Assembly (NCBI GenBank): GCA_017446355.1 | Contig: JAFSQZ010000166.1 | Span: 1 to 19,008, forward strand | From: Neisseriaceae bacterium | GTDB lineage: Bacteria; Pseudomonadota; Gammaproteobacteria; Burkholderiales; Neisseriaceae | Length of the DNA stretch: 19,008 bases | Direction: 5' to 3' | Part shown: one piece after another, positions 1-6,041 of the stretch | How the letters are laid out: each line of letters begins with the position of its first letter | Position numbering within the stretch: the first letter of the stretch is position 1 | Notes under the pieces: model-generated | Database searches by the model: none | What the model was told of the DNA's origin: nothing | Seen by the model: only the letters and a program-made list of their open reading frames with translations | Translations under genes and position numbers: made by a program

Positions 1-998
1 ACAACAAAATCGGTTCGCAAGCCGAACGCATTCAACGCCTACAAACCATTGCAGGCTATATTGCCACACAATTAAACGCTGACAAAGCACTTACCGAACG
101 AGCCGCCCTGCTTGCCAAAGCAGATTTAGTAACCGAAATGGTCGGCGAATTTCCAGAATTGCAAGGCACAATGGGTAAATATTACGCCCTGCACGATGGC
201 GAAAATCCAGATGTCGCACGCGCAGTAGAACAACATTATCAACCGCGTTTTGCAGGCGACACGATGCCTGAAAACGCCATTGGCACCGCTGTTGCATTGG
301 CAGATAAATTAGAAACATTGGTCGGCATCTGGGGCATCGGTCTAATCCCTACTGGCGACAAAGACCCTTACGCATTAAGGCGTGCGGCTTTGGGGGTGTT
401 ACGAATGTTGATGAACACACCTTTATCCATTCAAAATTTATTGCAAACCGTTGCCGCGCAATTTCCGCAAGGCTTGTTGGCAGAAAACACCGTTAGCGAA
501 GTTACCGATTTTATGCGCGCGCGTTTAGCTGTACTGCTGCACAACGATTATGCGCAAGATGTCGTAGCAGCTGTTTTGGCGCAACAACCTGACCGTTTAG
601 ACGATTTAACCGCCAAACTTCAAGCCGTTGCCACATTCAAAGATTTACCAGAAGCCAGTGCTTTATCAGCTGCCAACAAACGCGTACAAAACCTGTTGAA
701 AAAAGCCGAAAACACATTGGGTGAAGTACAAGAAAACTTATTGCAACAAGACCAAGAACGCGAATTATTCGCAGCAGCAAAAAATATCGCGCCCAAAGTA
801 GAACAAGCCGTAGCACAACGCAATTTTCAGGCAGCCTTAACCGAATTAGCCAGCATCAAACCACAAGTAGACAACTTCTTTGATGGCGTAATGGTGATGG
901 CGGACGATGCCGCAATTAAACAAAACCGTTTAAACTTATTACATTTATTGGCAGGCTTAATGAATGCTGTTGCCGATATTGCTAAATTAAGTGAATAA
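1..998 (+). CDS. glyS: Glycyl-tRNA synthetase beta subunit, C-terminal part (5' end outside window)
   Basis: This is the beta subunit of the alpha2-beta2 glycyl-tRNA synthetase, which charges tRNA-Gly in the cytoplasm. The reading frame is open from base 3 and runs to TAA at 996-998, so the gene is cut by the window edge and no start is present. The visible part begins with the family block around KIGSQAERIQRL, followed by the strongly conserved stretch LAKADLVTEMVGEFPELQG and then MGKYYALHDGE. The end of the protein is the helical anticodon-binding (DALR-like) region, with VDNFFDGVMVMADD and NRLNLLHLLAGL. These blocks are diagnostic of GlyS as I know the family. glyQ would be expected upstream, outside the window. 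An uptake sequence and a palindromic repeat follow the stop codon directly. Confidence in the identity is very high. Confidence 0.97.
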   Translation, partial: NKIGSQAERIQRLQTIAGYIATQLNADKALTERAALLAKADLVTEMVGEFPELQGTMGKYYALHDGENPDVARAVEQHYQPRFAGDTMPENAIGTAVALADKLETLVGIWGIGLIPTGDKDPYALRRAALGVLRMLMNTPLSIQNLLQTVAAQFPQGLLAENTVSEVTDFMRARLAVLLHNDYAQDVVAAVLAQQPDRLDDLTAKLQAVATFKDLPEASALSAANKRVQNLLKKAENTLGEVQENLLQQDQERELFAAAKNIAPKVEQAVAQRNFQAALTELASIKPQVDNFFDGVMVMADDAAIKQNRLNLLHLLAGLMNAVADIAKLSE

Positions 999-1001
999 CC
1001 A

Positions 1002-1016
1002 TTCAGGCTGCCTGAA
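1002..1016. repeat. DNA uptake sequence, palindromic 15-mer (T centre)
   Basis: TTCAGGCTGCCTGAA, 3 bases after the glyS stop. It is one of only two perfect 15-mers here with T at the centre on the plus strand; the minus strand therefore reads AGGCAGCCTGAA. It directly precedes a palindromic repeat at 1029. Confidence 0.93.
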
Positions 1017-1028
1017 AATAAAAATCCT

Positions 1029-1067
1029 GTCATTGCGAGCCGTGTAAAACACGGCGTGGCAATCTCC
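1029..1067. repeat. Dispersed palindromic repeat, copy 1
   Basis: Runs from GTCATTGCGAG to GTGGCAATCTCC with an inner stem GCCGTG/CACGGC around TAAAA, and an outer ATTGC/GCAAT pairing. All 39 bases are identical to the copy at 3727. It resembles the REP-like GTCATTGCGAG...GGCAATC units known from many bacterial genomes. It lies 12 bases after the uptake sequence at 1002. Confidence 0.85.
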
Positions 1068-1106
1068 GTATTGCAATAAAAATTTTATTTTTGGACTGCT
1101 TATTGA

Positions 1107-1124
1107 AATTCGTCATAACGAATT
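1107..1124. promoter_or_regulatory. Perfect 7-bp inverted repeat upstream of gmhB (possible operator)
   Basis: AATTCGT, a 4-base CATA spacer, then ACGAATT, centred about 54 bases before the gmhB start. The short spacer and lack of a T-run argue against a terminator. An operator is possible, but no regulator can be named. Confidence 0.3.
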
Positions 1125-1169
1125 AACAAGCCTTGAATAAAAGCTGCCTGAAACCCACGAGTAACCATA

Positions 1170-1742
1170 ATGAAATTGATTATTTTGGATCGCGACGGCG
1201 TGATTAACCACGACCGAGATGATTTTGTCAAAAACACCGATGAATGGCAACCGATTACAGGCAGCATAGATGCCATCGCATCGCTTGTGCAGATGGGTTA
1301 CACCATTGTTGTGGCAACCAATCAATCAGGCATTGCGCGTGGTTTATTTGATATGGACGCACTCAATGATATGCACACAAAAATGCACAAATTGGTGCAA
1401 CAAGCAGGTGGCGAAATCAGTGGCATTTGGTTTTGTCCACACAGTAACGAACATCAATGCGATTGTCGCAAACCCAAATCAGGTATGATTTTAGACATAT
1501 TGCAACGTTTTAATGCCGAAGCCAACAAGGTTTTTGTGGTGGGCGACAGTTTACGCGATTTATTAGCAGGTGTTGGCGCAGATTGTGTGCCTGTTTTAGT
1601 GAAAACAGGTAAAGGCGAAAAAACCTTAACAAAGGAAAAAGACAAGCTGCCTGAAAACACATTGATTTTTAATGACTTATTCGCATTTTCACAATTTTTG
1701 TTGCAAACCAAAGAAGCCAATGAAAACATTCAGGCAGCCTGA
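1170..1742 (+). CDS. gmhB: D-glycero-beta-D-manno-heptose-1,7-bisphosphate 7-phosphatase
   Basis: A HAD-superfamily phosphatase of 190 residues. GmhB removes the 7-phosphate from heptose 1,7-bisphosphate in the ADP-heptose pathway for the lipopolysaccharide inner core. Visible motifs are the nucleophile motif DRDGVIN (D7, D9), TNQSGI (T50-I55), the zinc loop with C89, H91, C97 and C99, the CRKPKSG block (R100, K101) and VGDSLRD (D126, D130). The zinc loop separates GmhB from plain HisB-like phosphatases. The ATG at 1170 has only a weak GAG upstream, but the protein begins at the family's usual position, just before the DxD motif. The last codons lie inside an uptake sequence, and its TGA is the stop codon, giving the tail NIQAA. 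A degenerate uptake sequence is also embedded at 1644-1655. The next gene starts 7 bases later. Confidence 0.93.
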   Translation: MKLIILDRDGVINHDRDDFVKNTDEWQPITGSIDAIASLVQMGYTIVVATNQSGIARGLFDMDALNDMHTKMHKLVQQAGGEISGIWFCPHSNEHQCDCRKPKSGMILDILQRFNAEANKVFVVGDSLRDLLAGVGADCVPVLVKTGKGEKTLTKEKDKLPENTLIFNDLFAFSQFLLQTKEANENIQAA

Positions 1743-1743
1743 A
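1729..1743. repeat. DNA uptake sequence supplying the gmhB stop codon
   Basis: TTCAGGCAGCCTGAA. The TGA of this uptake sequence at 1740-1742 is the gmhB stop. The copy also occupies the space where a ribosome binding site for the next gene would lie. Confidence 0.95.
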
Positions 1744-1749
1744 AGAAAA

Positions 1750-3024
1750 ATGATGAAAAAAAACATTATTGGATTGATTTTATGTGCTTATTTCAGCACC
1801 CTACCCGCTTGGTCAGCCACTGAAAAAACAACACCAGCAACAACCCAAAAATCAACCACTCCCCCAAAAACCACAACCCCATCAAAACAACCAACAAATC
1901 CCCAAAACACACCAGCAAAACCAGCCGCCGTTTTAGACAGCGTGCGCAAAAAAATTCAAACCAAAGACATTGCCGCCAGCGCGTATTTAGTAATGGATAT
2001 GCAAAGTCGCCAAATTCTGGCATCAAAAAACGCCGACAAAAAAATTGAACCAGCAGCCTTAACCCAATTGATGACCGCTTATCTGGTTTTTCAAGCACTA
2101 AACGAAGGCAAAATCAAACCCGAACAAGAACTCACCGTATCCGAACACGCTTGGCAAAGCGAAGGTTCACGAATGTTTTTAATGAAAGAAAAGCCCGTTG
2201 CCGTGCGTGAATTGGTGTTAGGTTTAATTGTATCCTCTGGTAACGATGCTGCGATTACTTTGGCAGAAGCCATTTCAGGCAGCGAAGAAGCTTTTGTGGA
2301 ACAAATGAATGCACAAGCGGCAAAATTAGGTATGGTGGACACTCATTTTGCCAATGCAACAGGCGTATCAGCAGATAACCATTTAAGCACCGCAAATGAT
2401 TTGGTTACACTGGCAGGCGCACTATCGCGCGACTTTCCAGATTATTACAAAATTTTCGCTGAAAAATCATTCTCTTATCACGGCATCACACAACCCAATC
2501 GCAACTTATTACTCTATCGTGATAGCTATGTAGACGGTTTAAAAGCAGGATACAGTCAAAATGCAGGTTACCACCTAATCGCGTCCAGTCATCGCAACGG
2601 TCGACGCGTAATAAGTGTTTTGCTAGGAGCAGCCAGCACCGAAGCACGCGCAACAGAAAGCAGCAAACTACTCAATTATGCCTTGCAACAATTTGACACA
2701 TTCAAACTATACGATGCCAACCAAGCAGTGATGAGTGTGCGTGTTTATAAAGGCAACAAAGGCAAAGTGCAACTGGGCTTTTTAAACGATGCCTACGCCA
2801 CCCTACCCTACGGCGTAACCGACTTTTCCACCGAATTAGAAACCGAACAGCCTTTATTGCCCCCCATAAAAAAAGGACAAGTTTTGGGGACTTTAAAACT
2901 AAAAAAAGGCGATAAAGTACTGACACAAATGCCTATTGTTGCATTGTATGATGTAAGCAATGCAGGTTTCTTGGGAAAAATTTGGGGCAGTTTAGGCTTA
3001 TGGTGGCACGAACTATTTGACTAA
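1750..3024 (+). CDS. Exported DD-carboxypeptidase (PBP5/PBP6 family) homologue, predicted catalytically inactive
   Basis: A 424-residue homologue of DacA/DacC, the periplasmic D-alanyl-D-alanine carboxypeptidases that trim peptidoglycan side chains. Domains in order: a signal peptide (residues 1 to about 23, ending AWSA), a Pro/Thr/Lys-rich linker (about 24-62), the peptidase S11 domain (about 65-300), a PBP5 C-terminal beta domain, and an amphipathic Trp-rich tail (about 405-424) typical of membrane anchoring. The catalytic SxxK motif is ALTQ (A103, Q106) where the family has SLTK. The KTG box is KAG (265-267). The SGN motif (163-165) is intact. Loss of both Ser and Lys should abolish acylation, while the frame is full length with no other decay. 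The start is one of two adjacent ATGs (1750/1753), chosen because the signal peptide begins there; no clear ribosome binding site is visible. An in-frame upstream extension would overlap gmhB and is unlikely. Family assignment is secure; inactivity is inferred from the missing residues. Confidence 0.9.
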   Translation: MMKKNIIGLILCAYFSTLPAWSATEKTTPATTQKSTTPPKTTTPSKQPTNPQNTPAKPAAVLDSVRKKIQTKDIAASAYLVMDMQSRQILASKNADKKIEPAALTQLMTAYLVFQALNEGKIKPEQELTVSEHAWQSEGSRMFLMKEKPVAVRELVLGLIVSSGNDAAITLAEAISGSEEAFVEQMNAQAAKLGMVDTHFANATGVSADNHLSTANDLVTLAGALSRDFPDYYKIFAEKSFSYHGITQPNRNLLLYRDSYVDGLKAGYSQNAGYHLIASSHRNGRRVISVLLGAASTEARATESSKLLNYALQQFDTFKLYDANQAVMSVRVYKGNKGKVQLGFLNDAYATLPYGVTDFSTELETEQPLLPPIKKGQVLGTLKLKKGDKVLTQMPIVALYDVSNAGFLGKIWGSLGLWWHELFD

Positions 3025-3026
3025 CA

Positions 3027-3041
3027 TTCAGGCAGCCTGGA
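3027..3041. repeat. Degenerate DNA uptake sequence
   Basis: TTCAGGCAGCCTGGA, one change from the 15-mer, 2 bases after the stop of the carboxypeptidase homologue. Confidence 0.75.
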
Positions 3042-3129
3042 AGCTTGTCAAACGCATTATTTAAAACTTTAATGCTGAAAATCAGGTTTTATAGCCATTT
3101 CTTTCTGAATACAAAAATCTCTTTAACTT

Positions 3130-3651
3130 ATGTGGTTTTTAAATTATTTTGCTCATATTTGGATTACCTTTTTTCTGATTTTAGGTATCGTCCGAATTTT
3201 GCTCAAAAACAAAAGAGCCAACCGCACAGAAGAAATGTGTCAGAAAATCCCCGCAGAAGATGAACGCATCAAAATGCGAATAAGAAAAATAACCCAAATA
3301 TCCTATTTTAGTGGCTTTGTTTCCATTCTTTTTGCGGTATCTTTTTTAATGAGCCATTTTGTTTATCATCATTTTGACAGTGGCAACTTCAATACCCAAT
3401 GTATTCTTTTGATTGTATTAGCAATTATACTTGTAGGTTCACCCGTTCGGCGAGACAGCACGGTTCATTATTTAGGCTCATTGATGACTTGGCGAAACGA
3501 TATTTTTGAAGCTTACGAAGCACAAAATTTTAAGCCCATCTCTCAATGGGTAGACGAATACAGCATAAACTATTATGAAACCGTATTTTATATGGTTGTG
3601 TTAGGCAGAATAATTTTTTACATTGGTGCTTTTGGCATCTTAATTTTTTAA
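3130..3651 (+). CDS. Hypothetical four-helix inner-membrane protein
   Basis: A 173-residue protein that I do not recognise. Hydrophobic segments at about 4-25, 57-79, 91-106 and 152-173 suggest four membrane helices. A charged loop lies between helices 1 and 2 (about 26-55, many Lys/Arg/Glu). A longer soluble stretch lies between helices 3 and 4 (about 107-150), containing SLMTWRNDIFEAYEAQNF. The ATG at 3130 lacks a clear ribosome binding site. Another frame at 3045-3263 overlaps it but shows no protein-like features. The gene stands alone between uptake sequences at 3027 and 3699, with no obvious partner. Composition is AT-rich like other orphan membrane genes in the window. The gene is probably real because the hydrophobic pattern is regular and the frame is long; function is unknown. 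Confidence 0.6.
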   Translation: MWFLNYFAHIWITFFLILGIVRILLKNKRANRTEEMCQKIPAEDERIKMRIRKITQISYFSGFVSILFAVSFLMSHFVYHHFDSGNFNTQCILLIVLAIILVGSPVRRDSTVHYLGSLMTWRNDIFEAYEAQNFKPISQWVDEYSINYYETVFYMVVLGRIIFYIGAFGILIF

Positions 3652-3698
3652 AACATCAGCCATAATGAAAACCATCATTTAAAACCGTTTAAACCCCT

Positions 3699-3713
3699 TT
3701 CAGGCAGCCTGAA
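3699..3713. repeat. DNA uptake sequence
   Basis: TTCAGGCAGCCTGAA in the gap after the orphan membrane protein. It is followed 13 bases later by palindromic repeat copy 2, the same arrangement as at 1002/1029. Confidence 0.95.
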
Positions 3714-3726
3714 AATAAAAAATCCC

Positions 3727-3765
3727 GTCATTGCGAGCCGTGTAAAACACGGCGTGGCAATCTCC
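3727..3765. repeat. Dispersed palindromic repeat, copy 2
   Basis: Base-for-base identical to copy 1 (1029-1067) over 39 bases, with stem GCCGTG/CACGGC. The upstream AT-rich spacer and uptake sequence are also nearly the same as for copy 1, so the repeated unit appears to be the whole block from the uptake sequence onward. Confidence 0.87.
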
Positions 3766-3801
3766 TAACTACAAAGAACGAAACATACGACACCGCCGTA
3801 A

Positions 3802-3896
3802 GGTGGGTATGTCTGCCCACCGCAACGCCGACAGGCGTTGATAATGCAACCATCGTTACAAAACATTCAAACCTTTTATTTGCACCTAACGGTGCA
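3802..3896. repeat. Cluster of three short perfect hairpins
   Basis: GGTGGG/CCCACC (3802-3807 with 3816-3821), CAACGCC/GGCGTTG around GACA (3823-3840), and TGCACC/GGTGCA around TAAC (3881-3896). None has a T-run, so they are not simple terminators. They look like a mosaic of short intergenic repeats. Confidence 0.6.
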
Positions 3897-3958
3897 ATGG
3901 TGGGCAAGGATGTCTACCCTACAACTTGCCATGACGGTTTCTTTGCACGGAAAGTGTT

Positions 3959-3973
3959 TTCAGGCAGCCTGAA
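3959..3973. repeat. DNA uptake sequence
   Basis: TTCAGGCAGCCTGAA within the repeat-rich gap upstream of the sulfatase-fold gene. Confidence 0.95.
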
Positions 3974-4026
3974 AAATATGACACAACAAGAAAACAGCAA
4001 ACATCAAGAGAAGTGAGTAAATCTGT

Positions 4027-4055
4027 TTGTGAAAAATAAATCCGTTTGTTAATAT
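4027..4055 (+). promoter_or_regulatory. Candidate sigma-70 promoter for the sulfatase-fold gene
   Basis: TTGTGA (4027-4032), a 17-base spacer and TAATAT (4050-4055), about 70 bases before the start codon at 4125. The match to consensus is moderate. A direct repeat, TAAATCTGTTTGT at 4018 and TAAATCCGTTTGT at 4037, overlaps it and could bind a regulator. Confidence 0.35.
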
Positions 4056-4081
4056 AAAACAACCGTATAAAAACACTCCCT

Positions 4082-4096
4082 TTCAGGCAGCCTGAA
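4082..4096. repeat. DNA uptake sequence
   Basis: TTCAGGCAGCCTGAA, 28 bases before the start of the sulfatase-fold gene. Confidence 0.95.
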
Positions 4097-4124
4097 ATGC
4101 TTACCATTTTACAGAGATAAAAAT

Positions 4125-5945
4125 ATGTGGATTGTATTCAGAATTTTGGTCTTATCCGCGCTGCTATTTGCAGCGATGCGCGGACTTTTATTTTGGCGTT
4201 ATCACGAATATTTTGCCGATACTTCATTAACAACAGCTTTGCTTTCAGGCAGCCGTTTTGACCTAAAACTAGTGGTTGCCGCAATGTCGCCTTTTTTATT
4301 GATACTGATTTTGCCTTTACCAAAACGTTTTTCACAAACATTACGCCGTTTTGCCGCTTATGCTTGCGCATTGGTATTGATGATTTTATTAAGTCTTGCT
4401 GTGGCTGATTTGGCTTATTTTGGAGAAGTCAATCGTCATATCAGTAGTGAATTGGCGCAACTGGGGGGCGATGTACAAGAAATTGTTGCCACTGCGTTTT
4501 CATCACGTTTAGGTGATACTTTATTCGGCGTAGGATTATGGATACTGATTTGGTGGGTTTGGCGCAAATGGGTAATGCCAATTGTCAATGTTTCAGGCAG
4601 CCTGAAAAAACAATGGTTTCAGGCTGCACTATCATTAGTGGTATTGATATTTTTAGCACGTGGTATGGTTGTGCAAGGCAAACCTTTAAGCACGGTTGAT
4701 GCCTTTAATGGAAAAGGACAGGCGCAAGCAAATTTAACCTTAAACGGCGTTTTAACTGCTTTACAATCGTTTAACCGAAAAAGCGAAAAGCCTTTAATTT
4801 ATATGAGTGAAGCAGAAAATACTGCTTTTGAACAGCGTTATCCCACTCCTTTTGTATACCACAATCAAACGCCATCTGAACGCAGAAACGTAGTAATGAT
4901 TTTGTTGGAAAGCTGGTCGTATCGCTATATTGACGCTTTGGCACAAGGAAAATATGGCGTTACACCCAATATGGACGCACTGGTGCGCCAATCGCAAGTA
5001 TGGCGACAATTTTATGCAGCTGGTCAACGCAGTATTATTGGTATGCAAGCGGTTTTGACTTCCGTCCCTGTTTTACCTGACCGCAATACCATTGGCTGGG
5101 GTCTTGAAATGAACAATATGAGCCGTTTAGCCCAATTGGCGCAGAAAAATGGTTACCGCACACTGATGGCGCAATCTTCTAATCGCCGTTCTTTTCATAT
5201 GGACGGTATCGCACAAGCAGTTGGTTTTGAAGAATATTACGGCAAAGAAGACGTTCCCTTGTTGCGCAGCTATCCACAAGATACGCCAACTTATGGTTGG
5301 GATTATGACACTTTAATGTTTGTGGGCAAAAAAATCAGCGAGCAGCCTGAAAAACCATTTTTTGCTTTTGTGTTTACAGGCACCACGCACGAACCATTTG
5401 CGCGGGTAGGACAAGAATTTGAACGTTATCCACACGACCCAAAAGGCGAAAAAGGTTTATTGAACACCATTTCTTACAGTGATTGGGCAATTGGTGAACT
5501 CATGGCTTATGCGCGCACACAAGCTTGGTATGACAACACCATTTTTGTTTTCACGGCAGACCATACATTCCGTGTTGCCAACGCCAGTAACAAAGAACAA
5601 TTTCATATTCCATTGGTGATTTTTGACCCACGTGGCAAAGCAGCCATACACGATGAATTAGCCAGTCAATACGACCTTTTACCAACACTCACACAATGGC
5701 TAGACATACGCGAACCCATTGCCACTTTTGGACGCAACTTATTGGATAAACAAAGTCCAGTTTTACCCATTATGCTCAATCGTGGCGAAACCATCATTGC
5801 CCTCACGCCACAAGGTGAAGCAACAGAATTTCGCCAACAACACCTTCTTTCAGGCAGCCTGAATAACGATGTACGCCTAATACAATGGCGTATGCAAAAA
5901 GCCGATGAACTATTACAACACAATCGTTGGTATGAAAACAACTAA
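4125..5945 (+). CDS. LTA-synthase/OpgB-like membrane phosphotransferase (sulfatase fold)
   Basis: A 606-residue inner-membrane protein. The N-terminal part has about five hydrophobic segments (roughly 3-22, 46-66, 77-98, 131-150, 164-182). A periplasmic alkaline-phosphatase/sulfatase domain follows from about 250. Metal and nucleophile positions can be read: E262 in NVVMILLESWS, S303 in GQRSIIG at the place of the LtaS nucleophile Thr, and D479-H480 in TADHT, with THEPF upstream. Relatives move phosphoglycerol or phosphoethanolamine from phospholipid to a glycan, or cleave such groups. Gram-negative bacteria make no lipoteichoic acid, so the acceptor here is unknown; an envelope glycan or lipopolysaccharide is a guess. 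The gene is monocistronic by spacing. Two perfect uptake sequences (4592, 5849) lie inside it and encode SGSLKK and SGSLNN. The TAA stop falls within a TTGCAAAACC-type repeat end at 5943. Fold assignment is secure; substrate is not. Confidence 0.88.
   Translation: MWIVFRILVLSALLFAAMRGLLFWRYHEYFADTSLTTALLSGSRFDLKLVVAAMSPFLLILILPLPKRFSQTLRRFAAYACALVLMILLSLAVADLAYFGEVNRHISSELAQLGGDVQEIVATAFSSRLGDTLFGVGLWILIWWVWRKWVMPIVNVSGSLKKQWFQAALSLVVLIFLARGMVVQGKPLSTVDAFNGKGQAQANLTLNGVLTALQSFNRKSEKPLIYMSEAENTAFEQRYPTPFVYHNQTPSERRNVVMILLESWSYRYIDALAQGKYGVTPNMDALVRQSQVWRQFYAAGQRSIIGMQAVLTSVPVLPDRNTIGWGLEMNNMSRLAQLAQKNGYRTLMAQSSNRRSFHMDGIAQAVGFEEYYGKEDVPLLRSYPQDTPTYGWDYDTLMFVGKKISEQPEKPFFAFVFTGTTHEPFARVGQEFERYPHDPKGEKGLLNTISYSDWAIGELMAYARTQAWYDNTIFVFTADHTFRVANASNKEQFHIPLVIFDPRGKAAIHDELASQYDLLPTLTQWLDIREPIATFGRNLLDKQSPVLPIMLNRGETIIALTPQGEATEFRQQHLLSGSLNNDVRLIQWRMQKADELLQHNRWYENN
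4592..4606. repeat. DNA uptake sequence inside a gene
   Basis: TTCAGGCAGCCTGAA in the sulfatase-fold gene, between membrane segments 4 and 5, read as SGSLK in a loop. A half-copy (TTCAGGCTGCA) follows at about 4618. Confidence 0.95.
5849..5863. repeat. DNA uptake sequence inside a gene
   Basis: TTCAGGCAGCCTGAA near the 3' end of the sulfatase-fold gene, read as SGSLN. Confidence 0.95.
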
Positions 5946-5961
5946 AACCATTGCAAAACCT
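5943..5961. repeat. Solo copy of the TTTGCAAAACC-type repeat end
   Basis: CTAAAACCATTGCAAAACC overlaps the stop of the sulfatase-fold gene. It matches, with one change, the outer end of the MITE-like element at 8713 (CTAAAACCTTTGCAAAACC). No partner in inverted orientation is found nearby, so this may be the remnant of a deleted element. Confidence 0.55.
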
Positions 5962-6041
5962 TATTTTCAAACATAAATCTGCCCTATCTAAAAATTTATG
6001 TTGTACAATGCGAATGGGTCATTCAAAAACGAGGTACTCCT

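Larger units (their letters stand above)
3652..4124. other. Gene-free repeat-rich gap of 473 bases
   Basis: No credible gene on either strand. In order it holds an uptake sequence (3699), a palindromic repeat copy (3727), three further hairpins (3802-3821, 3823-3840, 3881-3896), a stretch resembling GTAGGGTGGGCA-type dispersed repeats read on the minus strand near 3899-3923, an uptake sequence (3959), a 19-base-period direct repeat (4018-4049), a candidate promoter, and an uptake sequence (4082). Confidence 0.8.

Noticed and set aside
1672..1749. In-frame extension of the carboxypeptidase homologue into gmhB
   Set aside because: It would put 26 non-hydrophobic residues before a textbook signal peptide and overlap gmhB by about 70 bases.
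3045..3263. 72-residue frame overlapping the start of the orphan membrane protein
   Set aside because: It is shorter, lacks a ribosome binding site, and the overlapping frame from 3130 has a regular membrane-helix pattern.
6004..6009. TACAAT as a promoter -10 box for the 6042 gene
   Set aside because: No acceptable -35 box lies at 16-18 bases upstream, so I did not annotate it.
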